Shown here: in pieces, positions 34,889-45,694 of the stretch | How positions within the stretch are numbered: the stretch's first letter is position 1 | How the letters are laid out: each line of letters opens with the position of its first letter | Source: CAG-698 sp964385755 | Lineage (GTDB): Bacteria; Bacillota_I; Bacilli_A; ML615J-28; CAG-698 | DNA: 64,000 bases | Assembly: GCA_964385755.1 (NCBI GenBank) | Contig: CAYLPZ010000003.1 | Span: 62,001-126,000, forward strand | Direction: 5' to 3' | Program-made: the position numbers and the translations under genes | Notes under the pieces: model-generated | The model's database searches: none | Told to the model about the DNA's origin: nothing | Seen by the model: only the letters and a program-made list of their open reading frames with translations

Positions 34889-37800
34889 TTAATACATTTT
34901 GTCTTTAACGATCTTTTGATATGCATTTTGTAATTCATTATATGACTTCCATGTTTGTGCATATACTCCATTTCCACTATCTTTGTTACATCCACGCAAA
35001 AATACATAATATATACCACCAAAGTGGTTATCAAATATCTCTTCTTCTGTTTCATTATTGTAAATATTCTTAAGCCATTTTATAAGAGTATATGAATATA
35101 ATACTCTTTGGATTGAATAACAATTATCAACATGTTTTTTGATATCTTTATTATTATAGCTTAATAAATCTGAATCATTTAATATATCTGATTTCCAGTC
35201 AAGTACAGAATAATACTGTCCACGCTTAAACACTAAATCGATAAAACCATTACAATAGTTTCGTAAACTATATAAGTCATTATTAAATATAAATTCCATT
35301 TCAGCTTTGTAATCCTTTGTTGGTAGCGAATTTAGTTTTATATTCCCTTCAACTTTGTTAGCACCATGGATTATCGGAAGTTTTGAAGAAAGAACTTCTC
35401 TTACTATTCTTTTAGAATCCTCAATCCATTCCTCTTTTGTTTCAATTCCTTCTTCGTTAAATGACGAGATAATAATTTCTTTTAAAGCATCATCATCTAT
35501 ATTATCAAAATCATATCTTTCAAAGATGCTGTGTAAAGCTGTCCCAATTTTATTTCCCTTAGGAAAGTCTTTACTTAAACTAATGCATTCTTCATTTGTA
35601 AAATCACTCTCCACAAACAAAGCATTTTGATCATACATCGAAATTGCATCTTTTATTTCAATTCCTTCTTTATCAACATTTTTATTATCATCAACGATTA
35701 TGTCATCTTCAAAATCACTTCTTTCATTACTATGTGAAAGTGAAGTATAAGAATGTTTAAAAATCAATTTACCAAACTTATCTCTTATAAGTGTTTTTAA
35801 TATCGCATCTTGTTCTTCTTTGCTATCAATAATATCGTTTTCTGCTATTTTATTTTCTTTCTCTAAATTTATAGATAGAATTTTCTTAACATCCTCTGTT
35901 CTAGAAGATTTATTGCTAGATTTAATAACATTAACTAATCGATAGTTGTTACTATCACTTTCGATTAATTCATTTGTAGTATTTGCGATAAATGAAAATG
36001 GCTCTTTTAATGGTCTATAAAACGGAATAAACAATAAATATTCTGCTCTTGTATAATCAACATAGAATATGTTTTTCCATTCTAAGGCGTTCTCAATTAA
36101 ATATTTTTCTTTATTTGAAGAAATAACAGGTTTTTCATCTTCATGAATCAAGTTATAAGAAGAATCGATTGGACCCTTTTCACCACCCATTGAAATTACA
36201 ATTGGAAATTGTAGTCCCTTTGATGCATGAATTGTCATAATTTTTACCGCATCAAAATCAGTACCTTTTTCTATTATTCCACAGTTTTCATTATCATTTG
36301 TTGATTTATTTGTAAAGCTTTTTAAATGATGAATTAAATCAACTAAATCATGATCATTAGATAAATATTCGCATGAGTATCTACATAATTGTTTTATCTT
36401 TGACAATGATTGAATATTATCAGGCCCACTAAGTGTATATAATACTTTAGAATCATTAATAATAGAGTCAATAAGGTTTTCCCACTTTTTGCTTCTTGCA
36501 AGTTCCTGCCATTCTAGTATTATTTCCATTTCCTCAGTATCATTGCGTTCATATTTTTCTAAATTGAGTTCTCTTATACTTTTATTAAAAAAGCATGTGA
36601 AAAGAGCTTTTTTAAATGCTTTTCGATTATACTGCGTAAAATCATCCTTAACTAATGCTTCAAAAATAGCAATTAAGTGTGCACATTCTTTGTCTGTAAA
36701 AAGTGACTCATCTTTATTACGAATACAAGGAATTCCATTTTTTCTAAGTTCCTTTTCAATAGAAAACATCTCACTTCTTGTTTTCGCAAGTACACAAATA
36801 TCTTTAAATGACACATTTCTTTTCTTTTTTACTATTATGTCATTTACTTTTTCATTATAGAAAAGTTGTAACCTTGTGTTTCCTTTTTCATCATACGAAC
36901 ACATATCTATTAAATAGTTTGCAACAGTTTTACTATAGCTATATGGTTCACAATATTTATTTTCTTCATCATAAACAACCCATATTGGTTCTATTTCTTT
37001 TCCATCAAAACAGGCCATTAAACTTTTTTGATCATTTACTTGTGGTGCTTTTGACTTTATAAAAGTATCACCAAAAAAACTTTTTGCTTTGCATAAATCA
37101 TTACAACCTGCGATCATTTGTGGTGTTGAACGATAGTTAACATCAAGTAACTCTCGTTTAGCCCCATAATCTTTTAAATATTTTATTGCATCGATATATG
37201 CATGTAAATCTGCTCCTTGAAATGAATAAATTGATTGCTTTGGATCTCCAACAACAATTATATGATGATTTTCATCTTCTAAAAATATCTTCTTAAAAAT
37301 ATCCCATTGTTTTTGATTTGTGTCTTGAAATTCATCAATAATTGCTAAAGAGTATCTGTCTTTTATTTTTTGCTTCAAAGGACCATCACTACATATTTCT
37401 TCACGAACATATGCTATCATATCATTAAATGATTGCAATTTTCTTTTCTTCTTTTCTTCTTGCCAACTTATATATAAATCATCTATATATGTTAAAATTA
37501 ATAATTTAACTATTGTTTGATTAAAAGTTTTTTTATCAAAATAATCTTTATATGTTTTTATTTTCGAAAACATTTCTTTTTCATAGTCACTAAATTTTTT
37601 AATTGTATTGTTATTAAACTTATGACCATTAAAGCTAATTACCCTCTTTTCATCAAATTCTTCTTTTATGTTTACTAATAATTTATTCAAATTAGGATAA
37701 TTGTTATCTGATAATACATCATATATTTCTTTAAACCTTTTGTTTTTAGAAATAAATTCATCAAGATTATTAGAATCAATCATATCAATAATAAAATCTA

Positions 37801-38293
37801 AATCAACATCATTCAATATACTTTTATCAATTGATACGATTTCTTTACGTTCTTTGTAATCTTTATCTAAATAATATAGATTAACTACTGTTTTTAGATT
37901 TCTCTTTAACGTATCTATATTGATATCATATTCATAAAACTTTTCAATATAGTTAAATATCTTTGTATCTCTAATATATGACTCCAAAAAATTATCAAAT
38001 TCCACACCACTAGTCACATCTAAGCTCATTGGTTGGTTAGAGGCAATAGCATACTCATAAAGCATTCTTTGACAAAAAGCATGAAATGTATAGATTTCAC
38101 TATTTTTATCTGACTTTATTGATCTACGGACGCGAGCTTTAAGCTCTCCCACTGCTTTTTCTGTGTAAGTTAATATCAGTATTTTATCTAAGCTTATTTC
38201 TTCTGTGAAAACTTCTAACATTTTGATAATGTTATAAGTCTTACCAGTCCCAGCAGAGGCTTCAATATAATAATTATCTATCTTGTTTATCAT
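34889..38293 (-). CDS. recB: RecB-like exonuclease V beta subunit (helicase-nuclease)
   Basis: 1134 residues. The UvrD-like helicase starts with EASAGTGKTYNIIKML (Walker A about residues 12-19) and has LAIIDEFQDTNQKQWDIF (motif II). YRSTPQMI, MTIHASKGLQFPIVI and YVDYTRAEYLLF are later motifs. The C-terminal PD-(D/E)XK nuclease has GFIDLVFKRGQYYSVLDWKSD, the RecB active-site pattern. The absence of AddA-type flanking features and the gene order support RecB. It overlaps recC by 20 bp. RecB is the 3'-5' motor and the only nuclease of the complex. Confidence 0.9.
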   Translation of the reverse strand: MINKIDNYYIEASAGTGKTYNIIKMLEVFTEEISLDKILILTYTEKAVGELKARVRRSIKSDKNSEIYTFHAFCQRMLYEYAIASNQPMSLDVTSGVEFDNFLESYIRDTKIFNYIEKFYEYDINIDTLKRNLKTVVNLYYLDKDYKERKEIVSIDKSILNDVDLDFIIDMIDSNNLDEFISKNKRFKEIYDVLSDNNYPNLNKLLVNIKEEFDEKRVISFNGHKFNNNTIKKFSDYEKEMFSKIKTYKDYFDKKTFNQTIVKLLILTYIDDLYISWQEEKKKRKLQSFNDMIAYVREEICSDGPLKQKIKDRYSLAIIDEFQDTNQKQWDIFKKIFLEDENHHIIVVGDPKQSIYSFQGADLHAYIDAIKYLKDYGAKRELLDVNYRSTPQMIAGCNDLCKAKSFFGDTFIKSKAPQVNDQKSLMACFDGKEIEPIWVVYDEENKYCEPYSYSKTVANYLIDMCSYDEKGNTRLQLFYNEKVNDIIVKKKRNVSFKDICVLAKTRSEMFSIEKELRKNGIPCIRNKDESLFTDKECAHLIAIFEALVKDDFTQYNRKAFKKALFTCFFNKSIRELNLEKYERNDTEEMEIILEWQELARSKKWENLIDSIINDSKVLYTLSGPDNIQSLSKIKQLCRYSCEYLSNDHDLVDLIHHLKSFTNKSTNDNENCGIIEKGTDFDAVKIMTIHASKGLQFPIVISMGGEKGPIDSSYNLIHEDEKPVISSNKEKYLIENALEWKNIFYVDYTRAEYLLFIPFYRPLKEPFSFIANTTNELIESDSNNYRLVNVIKSSNKSSRTEDVKKILSINLEKENKIAENDIIDSKEEQDAILKTLIRDKFGKLIFKHSYTSLSHSNERSDFEDDIIVDDNKNVDKEGIEIKDAISMYDQNALFVESDFTNEECISLSKDFPKGNKIGTALHSIFERYDFDNIDDDALKEIIISSFNEEGIETKEEWIEDSKRIVREVLSSKLPIIHGANKVEGNIKLNSLPTKDYKAEMEFIFNNDLYSLRNYCNGFIDLVFKRGQYYSVLDWKSDILNDSDLLSYNNKDIKKHVDNCYSIQRVLYSYTLIKWLKNIYNNETEEEIFDNHFGGIYYVFLRGCNKDSGNGVYAQTWKSYNELQNAYQKIVKDKMY

Positions 38294-41108
38294 CTAAAAC
38301 CTCCAAGAATTTCATCAAACTTTTTTGCCTTTCCCTAATCTCTTTCCATAGATTTAAGTAATTACTTTCGTTATAACCTAAATCTTTGTAAAAATCAATC
38401 ATATCTCTATGTTCAAAGTATTTCCAAGCGCTACTATTTTGTATGTTATATATAAAATCTTTATATTTATCATAGTTTGCATTACCTTTTACCATGCTAA
38501 ATGGAGCAGAATAGATATTATCAAAGTCATAATAAGCAAAATAAATATTATTTAAATAATGTTTTGCTTCTTTCTTTGTTAAAGTGTAATCACATTTTTC
38601 TCTTCCATTAATAAAAATATTATATTCTTTATCTTCATAAACATCTGATGCAACGTCAACAAGTGAAATAAGATATAACCTAATCTCATTTACACTATTA
38701 TCATTGATAAGAGCATATTTTATATCATTTCCACTTGTAACTTTTACAAATTCTTTATCATATTCAATTGTCCACTTTAATATACTTTGATTATCAATGA
38801 TAAGGTCTATTTCTAGATCATTTAAATTTGTTACAACTAAAGATTGTCCATACTTACTTATAATATCATCTTTTATTTTTATAGCCTTTTCTTTTTCTTT
38901 TTGAAATTCAATTTCACCTATTTTACCAGAGTGTAAAGTGTAATCCATTGTATTTAATTCTTTATTACTATTAAAAACATCTGATGGGTTTTCATTTTTA
39001 AGAAGACTAGTTGCTATTTTATTATAAATGTTAAATTGTTGTAGATTATCAAGACTAAATGGTTCATATTCACACTTTATTTTTTCAAAATAATCATCTG
39101 TTTTTTCAAATAAACGTTTTAAGTGGTGAACAAATGGATCTTTTAAGAACTCTTCAAGGTCCTTTAATTTCATTTTTTTACTTTGTTCAAGTAAGGCTCC
39201 TTCATCTTCTATTCTAATATTATCTTCATCTTCCTCTAATAGTTTTGTGTAGTAACCTTTATTCATATACTCAAGCTTTGTATATAATGTTCCCCATTTT
39301 CTATCCTCATCAAGTTTATACGTTGTAATGTTGTTACTTGTAATATAATTTGATACAGCTTCGGAAGGAAAATATTCCTCTAATGTCGTTAAATTAACAT
39401 TAACATAACTAATAAACACTTCTTTAGCGTTTGATATAAGTTTATTAACTATTGTACATCCATCTTTGATAGAAGTATCTTCTTTAATATTCAAAAAAAG
39501 TTCTGATCTACTTTTCTTGCTTGGATAGTTTTTTGAACTCATCCCTAGCATAAAAATATATTTTGAAGTGTAGTTTGCATCATCATTCAAATTAGTGAAT
39601 GTAACTCCACTAGTAAACATAGTCCCCTTTTGCATTATTGATTTTGAAGTTGCATCTAAAATAGCATAAATGAATGTCTTAACTAGCACTTTACTTGTGT
39701 GCGAATATTTCCATTTGTTTATTTCTTTAAGCAAATTTTTGTAAAATACATTTTCTAAACTACTTTGATTATTTGTAACAAATAACCATTTGTTCATCTC
39801 TTCAATAAAAGCATCAAAATACTCAGAAGTCAAAATATCTTTATTTAAGTTTTTTATTAGTGATGATAAATCATCAATAAGATCAATAAATTTAACAATA
39901 ACATCATCTGAAAGACTAATATTTGAAAATGGCAAGTAATAATGATTATCTATTATTCCTTTATTTTCTACAGTTATATTATTATTAATTAATTTAGATA
40001 ATAGCATTCTTTTCTTAGCATATTCAAAATCTAATTTTTCTTCATGATTGCGATATGCATTCATATTAACTAAACATTGCATAAGGACTAATGCATCATC
40101 ACTAGTTATGTCCCTTGCCTTTTGTATTAATTTATTTGATAATAATTCATAGATATCATATCGAGTATATGTTTTTCTAGTAATAATATCCATTAGCCTT
40201 GAAAGAGCATTAATAAAGGAGCTATCTTCTTTTTTCATATCTAAGATATTATATGGTATTTTTGGATAATTCTTATCGTCTTGATTAAAAACTCGATTAA
40301 TTGTTGACTGATAATTTGTGATATTTGGTGCTAAAACCAAGAAATCACTATACTTAACATTCTTTTCTCTAAGTAGAGAGCAAATGTGTGAATGCATTAC
40401 TTCAACTTCCCTAAGTATAGAAGGGCAAGAACTAAATGTTATCTTTGCTTCTGTTTTTTCACTCTCTTTAGTCTCATATACTTTAATATTATTTGAGATA
40501 CTTAGTTTATTAATAATCTCTTTTGATAATTTATCTAGTTTTGAAAAACCAAATATATAAACTGGATTATCATTTGGAATAATATTACTATCTTCAAATA
40601 AATTCCTAAGAGTTGTTAATCCATTATTTTGTAAATATTCTATTGATTTTCGGTATAAAATATTTTGAAATGAATCGCTAACATCATAAAGTTCACTTTC
40701 ATATTCATTGAACACTTCAACCATCTTTGTGATATAATCATAAAACTTTATTGGATGGTATTTATCTTTATCATATATATACCTTTTTATATTATCTGGC
40801 ATTAAAGAAGTTACTAAAGGATCTTCTAAAACCTTTGCAATAGCAACGCGAAAATCACTGTTATTAGCAAGACGATACCTATTTTCATTAGATAATTGTT
40901 CGAGAAAAAAAGGTTTTAATCTTTTAAATGATACGTTCATTAATATGCCATTATCATCATTAAGCCATAAATATTTAAGTTGCTCTTCAATCTTTAAATT
41001 TGGAGTAATAATAATAGGAGTTATATAAAAATTCATTTTATTTTTTAATTCATTAAAAAGATTATTTGCAAGATTTTTAATTAATTCATCATTCTTATAT
41101 TCTAACAT
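38274..41108 (-). CDS. recC: RecC-like exonuclease V gamma subunit
   Basis: 944 residues, shorter than the about 1120 of E. coli RecC. The N-terminal region resembles an inactivated helicase (ITPNLKIEEQLKYLWL, then SDFLVLAPNITNYQSTINRVF) with no Walker A, as in RecC, which scans for Chi. The C-terminus (HYLNNIYFAYYDFDNIYSAP region) is divergent. It is the first gene of the operon with recB and recD, behind AAGGAGG. Order and size rule out AddB, which would carry a Walker A and an Fe-S nuclease Cys cluster. Confidence 0.82.
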   Translation of the reverse strand: MLEYKNDELIKNLANNLFNELKNKMNFYITPIIITPNLKIEEQLKYLWLNDDNGILMNVSFKRLKPFFLEQLSNENRYRLANNSDFRVAIAKVLEDPLVTSLMPDNIKRYIYDKDKYHPIKFYDYITKMVEVFNEYESELYDVSDSFQNILYRKSIEYLQNNGLTTLRNLFEDSNIIPNDNPVYIFGFSKLDKLSKEIINKLSISNNIKVYETKESEKTEAKITFSSCPSILREVEVMHSHICSLLREKNVKYSDFLVLAPNITNYQSTINRVFNQDDKNYPKIPYNILDMKKEDSSFINALSRLMDIITRKTYTRYDIYELLSNKLIQKARDITSDDALVLMQCLVNMNAYRNHEEKLDFEYAKKRMLLSKLINNNITVENKGIIDNHYYLPFSNISLSDDVIVKFIDLIDDLSSLIKNLNKDILTSEYFDAFIEEMNKWLFVTNNQSSLENVFYKNLLKEINKWKYSHTSKVLVKTFIYAILDATSKSIMQKGTMFTSGVTFTNLNDDANYTSKYIFMLGMSSKNYPSKKSRSELFLNIKEDTSIKDGCTIVNKLISNAKEVFISYVNVNLTTLEEYFPSEAVSNYITSNNITTYKLDEDRKWGTLYTKLEYMNKGYYTKLLEEDEDNIRIEDEGALLEQSKKMKLKDLEEFLKDPFVHHLKRLFEKTDDYFEKIKCEYEPFSLDNLQQFNIYNKIATSLLKNENPSDVFNSNKELNTMDYTLHSGKIGEIEFQKEKEKAIKIKDDIISKYGQSLVVTNLNDLEIDLIIDNQSILKWTIEYDKEFVKVTSGNDIKYALINDNSVNEIRLYLISLVDVASDVYEDKEYNIFINGREKCDYTLTKKEAKHYLNNIYFAYYDFDNIYSAPFSMVKGNANYDKYKDFIYNIQNSSAWKYFEHRDMIDFYKDLGYNESNYLNLWKEIRERQKSLMKFLEVLDDKQDR

Positions 41109-41161
41109 TAAAAACCCCTCCTTGATTTATATTATAAAGTGAATAGCTAATTAATTCAAGT

Positions 41162-41190
41162 AAAAAAACATAATAGTGAAAACTATTATG
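41162..41190 (-). terminator. Terminator of pfp
   Basis: An 8-bp stem CATAATAG/CTATTATG with seven T residues on the minus strand, 15 bp past the pfp stop. Confidence 0.75.
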
Positions 41191-41204
41191 TTTTATTATT
41201 ATAC

Positions 41205-42872
41205 CTATTTACTTTCGCCTTTTTCTAAAGCTAAAGTTCTTGTTGTTAAATCACATACCTCACTTGGTCCATAATATTGGATTGCGCCAGGAAATACATA
41301 ACAAGTTTCTATAGCCCATTTCTCACGGTTTTCTGCAAAGTATTTGAATGGTTTACCATCAAGTTCAACTAATGCTTTTTTGATAACTGGTTTATCTTCT
41401 CCATGTCTTCTTTCGATATTCATCATTTTAGTAATTGGCATACCACCAGCAACCCATTCTTCAGCAGGTTTAGAAAGATTAGATACTTTTGATAAATAAC
41501 CATTGTATCCATATTGGATAAGCATAAATGCATTGTAACCAAGTGAATAGCAGTAGTCTGCATCGAAATTAGATGGGAATGCACATCTTCCTTCATAACC
41601 AAAGAAATGGTGGATTGGGTTAAATTTACCTTTATATGTACCTTTTTGTTTTCTTTCAGCTAATTTATCTTTAACTAAAGCAGAGAATAATTTTTCAGAT
41701 TCAATTAATGAAACTTGAACATTTCCATGAGGATCTCTTTCTAAGAATAATTGTTGTTGAATTCCTTGTGGTAATAAAGCAAATACAGCCATAGATGCTT
41801 TTGTTAATCCTTTTTCAATGAATGCATACTTTTCTTCCCATGATTGTAAAGCATTGAAAGCATCTTGTTTGCTTCCAGCAAGCATTTCATTTATTTCAGA
41901 AATTAATACTTTAAACTCAGGAACAAATTCAACTAAGCCTTCAGGAATAATAGCAACACCAAAATTCATGCCATTGTTACTTCTTGTTTCTACAGAATCA
42001 GCGATATAGTTAGCAATTTGAGAAAGTCCCATTTTCTTCTCTGCAACTTCTTCAGAGATTAAGCAAATATTAGGTTGAGTTTCTAATGCACATTCTAGTG
42101 CAACATGAGATGCACTACGTCCCATTACTTTAACAAAGTGCCAATATTTTTTAGCAGAATTTGCATCTCGCTCAATATTACCAATTAATTCACTATATGT
42201 TTTTGTAGCAGTATCAAAGCCAAATGAGCATTCGATATCTTCATTTTTTAAATCACCATCAATAGTCTTAGGACAACCAATAACTTGTACACCAGCATTA
42301 GTTCTTGCGAAATATTCAGCAAGTACAGCCGCATTTGTATTTGAATCATCACCACCAATGATAACAATTGCAGTGATGCCATGTTCTTTGCATACTTTAG
42401 CAGCTACTTCAAATTGTGCTTCTGTTTCAAGTTTTGTTCTGCCAGAACCAATAATATCAAAACCACCAGTATTACGATATGCATCAATATATGCATCATC
42501 AAATACTAAATAGTCATTTTCAATTAATCCACTTGGTCCATTTTTAAAGCCAATAAGTATATTTTCTTTATCTGTTTGTTTTAAAGCATCATACAAACCA
42601 CAAATAACATTATGTCCACCAGGAGCTTGACCACCTGATAAAATAACACCTACAACTTGTTTCTTAGAAACAGAAGTATTCTCTCCCTTAGCAAACGTGA
42701 TTTCTTTTTTTCCATATGTATTAGGAAATAATGCTTTAATTTTTTCTTGATCAGCTACACTTTGTGTTTCATTTCCTTCTTTTACAGTAATTTGTGAAAT
42801 ACCATTTCTTAACATACCAGGAAGTTTTGGAACATAAGAATATCTAGCTTTTTGTAAAGGTGTAACACTCAT
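41205..42872 (-). CDS. pfp: Diphosphate-fructose-6-phosphate 1-phosphotransferase (PPi-PFK)
   Basis: 555 residues, the long (plant-beta-like) form. SGGQAPGGHNVICGLYD binds phosphate, GGDDSNTNAA is the PPi-type version of the nucleotide loop with GGDD, and PKTIDGDLKNEDIECSFGFDTA carries the catalytic TID-D and the GDLK Lys of PPi-dependent enzymes. It phosphorylates fructose 6-phosphate with pyrophosphate, reversible and ATP-sparing, which fits an energy-limited fermenter together with the arginine deiminase route. It has its own extended -10 promoter (TGATATAAT) and terminator. Confidence 0.94.
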   Translation of the reverse strand: MSVTPLQKARYSYVPKLPGMLRNGISQITVKEGNETQSVADQEKIKALFPNTYGKKEITFAKGENTSVSKKQVVGVILSGGQAPGGHNVICGLYDALKQTDKENILIGFKNGPSGLIENDYLVFDDAYIDAYRNTGGFDIIGSGRTKLETEAQFEVAAKVCKEHGITAIVIIGGDDSNTNAAVLAEYFARTNAGVQVIGCPKTIDGDLKNEDIECSFGFDTATKTYSELIGNIERDANSAKKYWHFVKVMGRSASHVALECALETQPNICLISEEVAEKKMGLSQIANYIADSVETRSNNGMNFGVAIIPEGLVEFVPEFKVLISEINEMLAGSKQDAFNALQSWEEKYAFIEKGLTKASMAVFALLPQGIQQQLFLERDPHGNVQVSLIESEKLFSALVKDKLAERKQKGTYKGKFNPIHHFFGYEGRCAFPSNFDADYCYSLGYNAFMLIQYGYNGYLSKVSNLSKPAEEWVAGGMPITKMMNIERRHGEDKPVIKKALVELDGKPFKYFAENREKWAIETCYVFPGAIQYYGPSEVCDLTTRTLALEKGESK

Positions 42873-42947
42873 AATTTTTCTCCTTATATTTAATTTAATT
42901 TTTACTAATAATTATTATATCATACTTTGGGATAAAAATAAATATTA

Positions 42948-44624
42948 TTATTGCATTTCTACTGCTTCTGCTTGACTATAGAAATACGCACTATAAATAC
43001 CTTCTGCGTTGAATCTACTAGAAAATGATCCATCATTATAATATTCCTGGAAAGTTAAATAATGTGTATCTGTGAACACTGCGACACAAACATCATTATA
43101 TCCTTTCGCATCAAAACCATTTTCGAAAATTACAACTCGACCTACTCCTCTATTCACTTTACCAGATGATGAAACATAAGTACCATCAAGATCAATATCA
43201 AACTCATGATACTCTCCACCTTTAAATGGAATTGCATTTACATAACCATCAGTACGAGAATACGTTGAATATTGACGAGCATTCAATCCAAATATATTAA
43301 AAATCTCTCGATAGTTTTTTGATTTTGCATAATTTGCGGGGAAAGAATTAAAAGCAATATAATAATTTATTACATCAATAGGATCAACCATCATAGCATC
43401 TTTCATAGAACTAATATTTTCAAGCACATATGCTGGTGTGTAATATGTATATGTTTTTTCTTCATTTACAACATATCCACTATCAGTGTATGTTACGCTT
43501 GTTGGATACGTTACTTGTGATACACCAGGTACTAAAGATCCTTCATAAGGTTTTAAATTAATTCTTTTTCTTTCTTCTCCAACATTTTTTCTTTCTATTT
43601 CATTAATTACTTTAGTACAGTAATGTATTACTATTTTTACTAAAGTGATGTCATCAATAGTTGTTTCAATTCTAAAGTAATCGGCACCTTTTAGTTCAAA
43701 ATTAATCGTATCCTCATAATCAGCTTTGGGTGCATCAATATAATTATAAAATAAATAATCTTCCGAATAACCAACTTTAAAGCCAGAACTGCATTGATAT
43801 GTTATATCTATTGATTCAATGTCACCATAAGCGGTTTTATTTTGAAATGTTCCAGGGATTGCATCATAATTCATGTCATTTGATGATATGATAGTACAAT
43901 CTGAAATGCGAATGAACACAAACTCATGTCCATAGCTATATAAAGACCCAAAGTTTCCAGTTTGATATTTTCCTTCCGAAAAATATTCAATTTCATCATG
44001 ATAAATTGCTTCTAATTTTGAAAGCACTGTATCATTATGTTGTAAAACAGAATAATCGTTTAGAAAATAGCCTTCATTATTACTTTCAATTTTTCCTCTA
44101 ACTACAATAAAATCATTTTTATTAATACTTATCTCAAGAGGTATTAATGATGGTGATAGCGTAAACTCTATTTCGTCTTCACTTTTACATTTTATCAGAA
44201 ATTCATCTGTTACAATTCCACAAATTGTATATTCGTTACCTATTACTATATTTCTAAAATTTTCTGTTTCGAAAATAGTACTAGGAAAAGCAATACGTGG
44301 AAGAGAGTTGCCTCTGCCATATCCACATATACTACATTGATACATTTCTTCTCCATATGTAAAATATGTTGGTTCTTTTCTGCTTATTAGAATCATCTGA
44401 TGTTCATAAATAGTACTACCTTCAAAGGTATCACTTGATATCTCACCGCATTCACAATGATAATAATAATGAGGTTTTTCACCACATATTGTCTTATAAG
44501 CTAAATATTCACTTGTTTCTTCTTTAATATCAAATGTATGCTTATGTCCTATCTCACAACTTGAGAGTAAACACAAAAAGAATATCAAAGCTAAATAATG
44601 TAATATCTTTTTATTCATAATCAT
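42948..44624 (-). CDS. Large surface lipoprotein with Cys-rich N-terminal modules
   Basis: 558 residues with a signal peptide ending LLSSC (Cys about 23). Next come two short modules with Cys pairs, CGEKPHYYYHCECGEISSDTF and CSICGYGRG, a pattern found in many Firmicute surface proteins. An OB-like strand-rich region (FEGSTI to VVRGKIESNNEGYFLNDYSV) follows, and the rest is beta-rich. No catalytic motif or known family is recognised, so the function is unknown. AAAGGA precedes the first ATG. Confidence 0.7.
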   Translation of the reverse strand: MIMNKKILHYLALIFFLCLLSSCEIGHKHTFDIKEETSEYLAYKTICGEKPHYYYHCECGEISSDTFEGSTIYEHQMILISRKEPTYFTYGEEMYQCSICGYGRGNSLPRIAFPSTIFETENFRNIVIGNEYTICGIVTDEFLIKCKSEDEIEFTLSPSLIPLEISINKNDFIVVRGKIESNNEGYFLNDYSVLQHNDTVLSKLEAIYHDEIEYFSEGKYQTGNFGSLYSYGHEFVFIRISDCTIISSNDMNYDAIPGTFQNKTAYGDIESIDITYQCSSGFKVGYSEDYLFYNYIDAPKADYEDTINFELKGADYFRIETTIDDITLVKIVIHYCTKVINEIERKNVGEERKRINLKPYEGSLVPGVSQVTYPTSVTYTDSGYVVNEEKTYTYYTPAYVLENISSMKDAMMVDPIDVINYYIAFNSFPANYAKSKNYREIFNIFGLNARQYSTYSRTDGYVNAIPFKGGEYHEFDIDLDGTYVSSSGKVNRGVGRVVIFENGFDAKGYNDVCVAVFTDTHYLTFQEYYNDGSFSSRFNAEGIYSAYFYSQAEAVEMQ

Positions 44625-44707
44625 GTTTTTCCTTTTCTATAAATATCATTTACTATTACTTATTCTATCATTTTATGTAATAATAAACAATTGTTATTTT
44701 TATCAAT

Positions 44708-44738
44708 CAAAAAAATCATCCGAAATGAATGATTTTTA
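44708..44738 (-). terminator. Terminator of the CobW-pair operon
   Basis: A 9-bp AAAAATCAT/ATGATTTTT stem and a T run on the minus strand follow the second G3E GTPase gene. Confidence 0.7.
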
Positions 44739-44752
44739 CTATTAAAATAACA

Positions 44753-45682
44753 TTAACTTATTACTGGTTTTTTAAGTGGGGCGATTTGTTTCATCAAAAT
44801 TGGATGAATAACAATTTCTTTTTGCTTTTGAGGATTATTGTAACTGACATCAAGTGTACAAACAATATGATACCAATCACCTTTGTTAAGTTTTAATCCT
44901 AAGTCATTATATGCAAGGTGCCCATAAAACTGAATGTCTTCTGCACAACAATTCATTACGCTTCTTCCAGGAATAAATGTATTTTTTGGAAGTTCTGGAG
45001 AAGTGTAAATAATTGCATTGAACACAATTTGCTTACCTAAATATCTATCAAGATTATCAAATGTATCCATGTACCAAACTGCATAGTCGTTATCTTCAAT
45101 CTCAATCACATCCGCATTAACATTGAAAGGAAGTTCATCTTCTAAATAACTAATGAATGAACCATCTGTTCTTTGAAATGCATACATTGCATCTTTATTA
45201 ATCATCATCAGTGATCTTTTAAAATTTGCTAGAGACTTCTCATCTTCACAACGATTAAAAATAACAACTTCAGAACCTCTAATCATCTCACTTACTTTTT
45301 GTCGCATATTATTATAATAAACTGAAAATGAGTTAGCATCAATCATTGTAATTTGTTGGCATACCATACATATTCTTGGGTATTTAATTTTAGTTAAATC
45401 CCACATACCATTCATTTCAATGACGATACGTTGAGGTCTATCAATTCGAACAAAGTCTTCAATAACATCTTTATTAATGTCTTCAACTTTTTCGATCTCT
45501 CTTACAACTGTATTATAATTTTTTAGTTTTTCTAAATTGTACTCAACTTCACCAAACTCACAAGTAATAATTAATGTTTTTCCATTTTTATAAAAATTAT
45601 CACTTGTGACTGTTTCTTCAATATATGTTGTCTTTCCACTCTCAAGAAATCCATTAACGATAAATGTAGGAATTGCTCTCAA
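44753..45682 (-). CDS. G3E-family (CobW-like) GTPase without the CxCC motif
   Basis: About 309 residues, using TTG (45682) or GTG (45691) as start, both behind AGAAGG. It has Walker A GFLESGKTT, TCEFGEVEYN at the position of the G2/ENEFGE motif, RIVIEMNG in place of EPSG, and FNRCE as a candidate NKxD equivalent. The metal-binding GCxCC of CobW/ZNG proteins is absent, although MVCQQ lies near. The C-terminal domain has a paired NCCAED. It lies 3-12 bp after the His-rich CobW gene, so the two are probably partners in metal delivery. Its client and metal are unknown. Confidence 0.75.
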   Translation of the reverse strand: MRAIPTFIVNGFLESGKTTYIEETVTSDNFYKNGKTLIITCEFGEVEYNLEKLKNYNTVVREIEKVEDINKDVIEDFVRIDRPQRIVIEMNGMWDLTKIKYPRICMVCQQITMIDANSFSVYYNNMRQKVSEMIRGSEVVIFNRCEDEKSLANFKRSLMMINKDAMYAFQRTDGSFISYLEDELPFNVNADVIEIEDNDYAVWYMDTFDNLDRYLGKQIVFNAIIYTSPELPKNTFIPGRSVMNCCAEDIQFYGHLAYNDLGLKLNKGDWYHIVCTLDVSYNNPQKQKEIVIHPILMKQIAPLKKPVIS

Positions 45683-45694
45683 GGTAATCACCTT

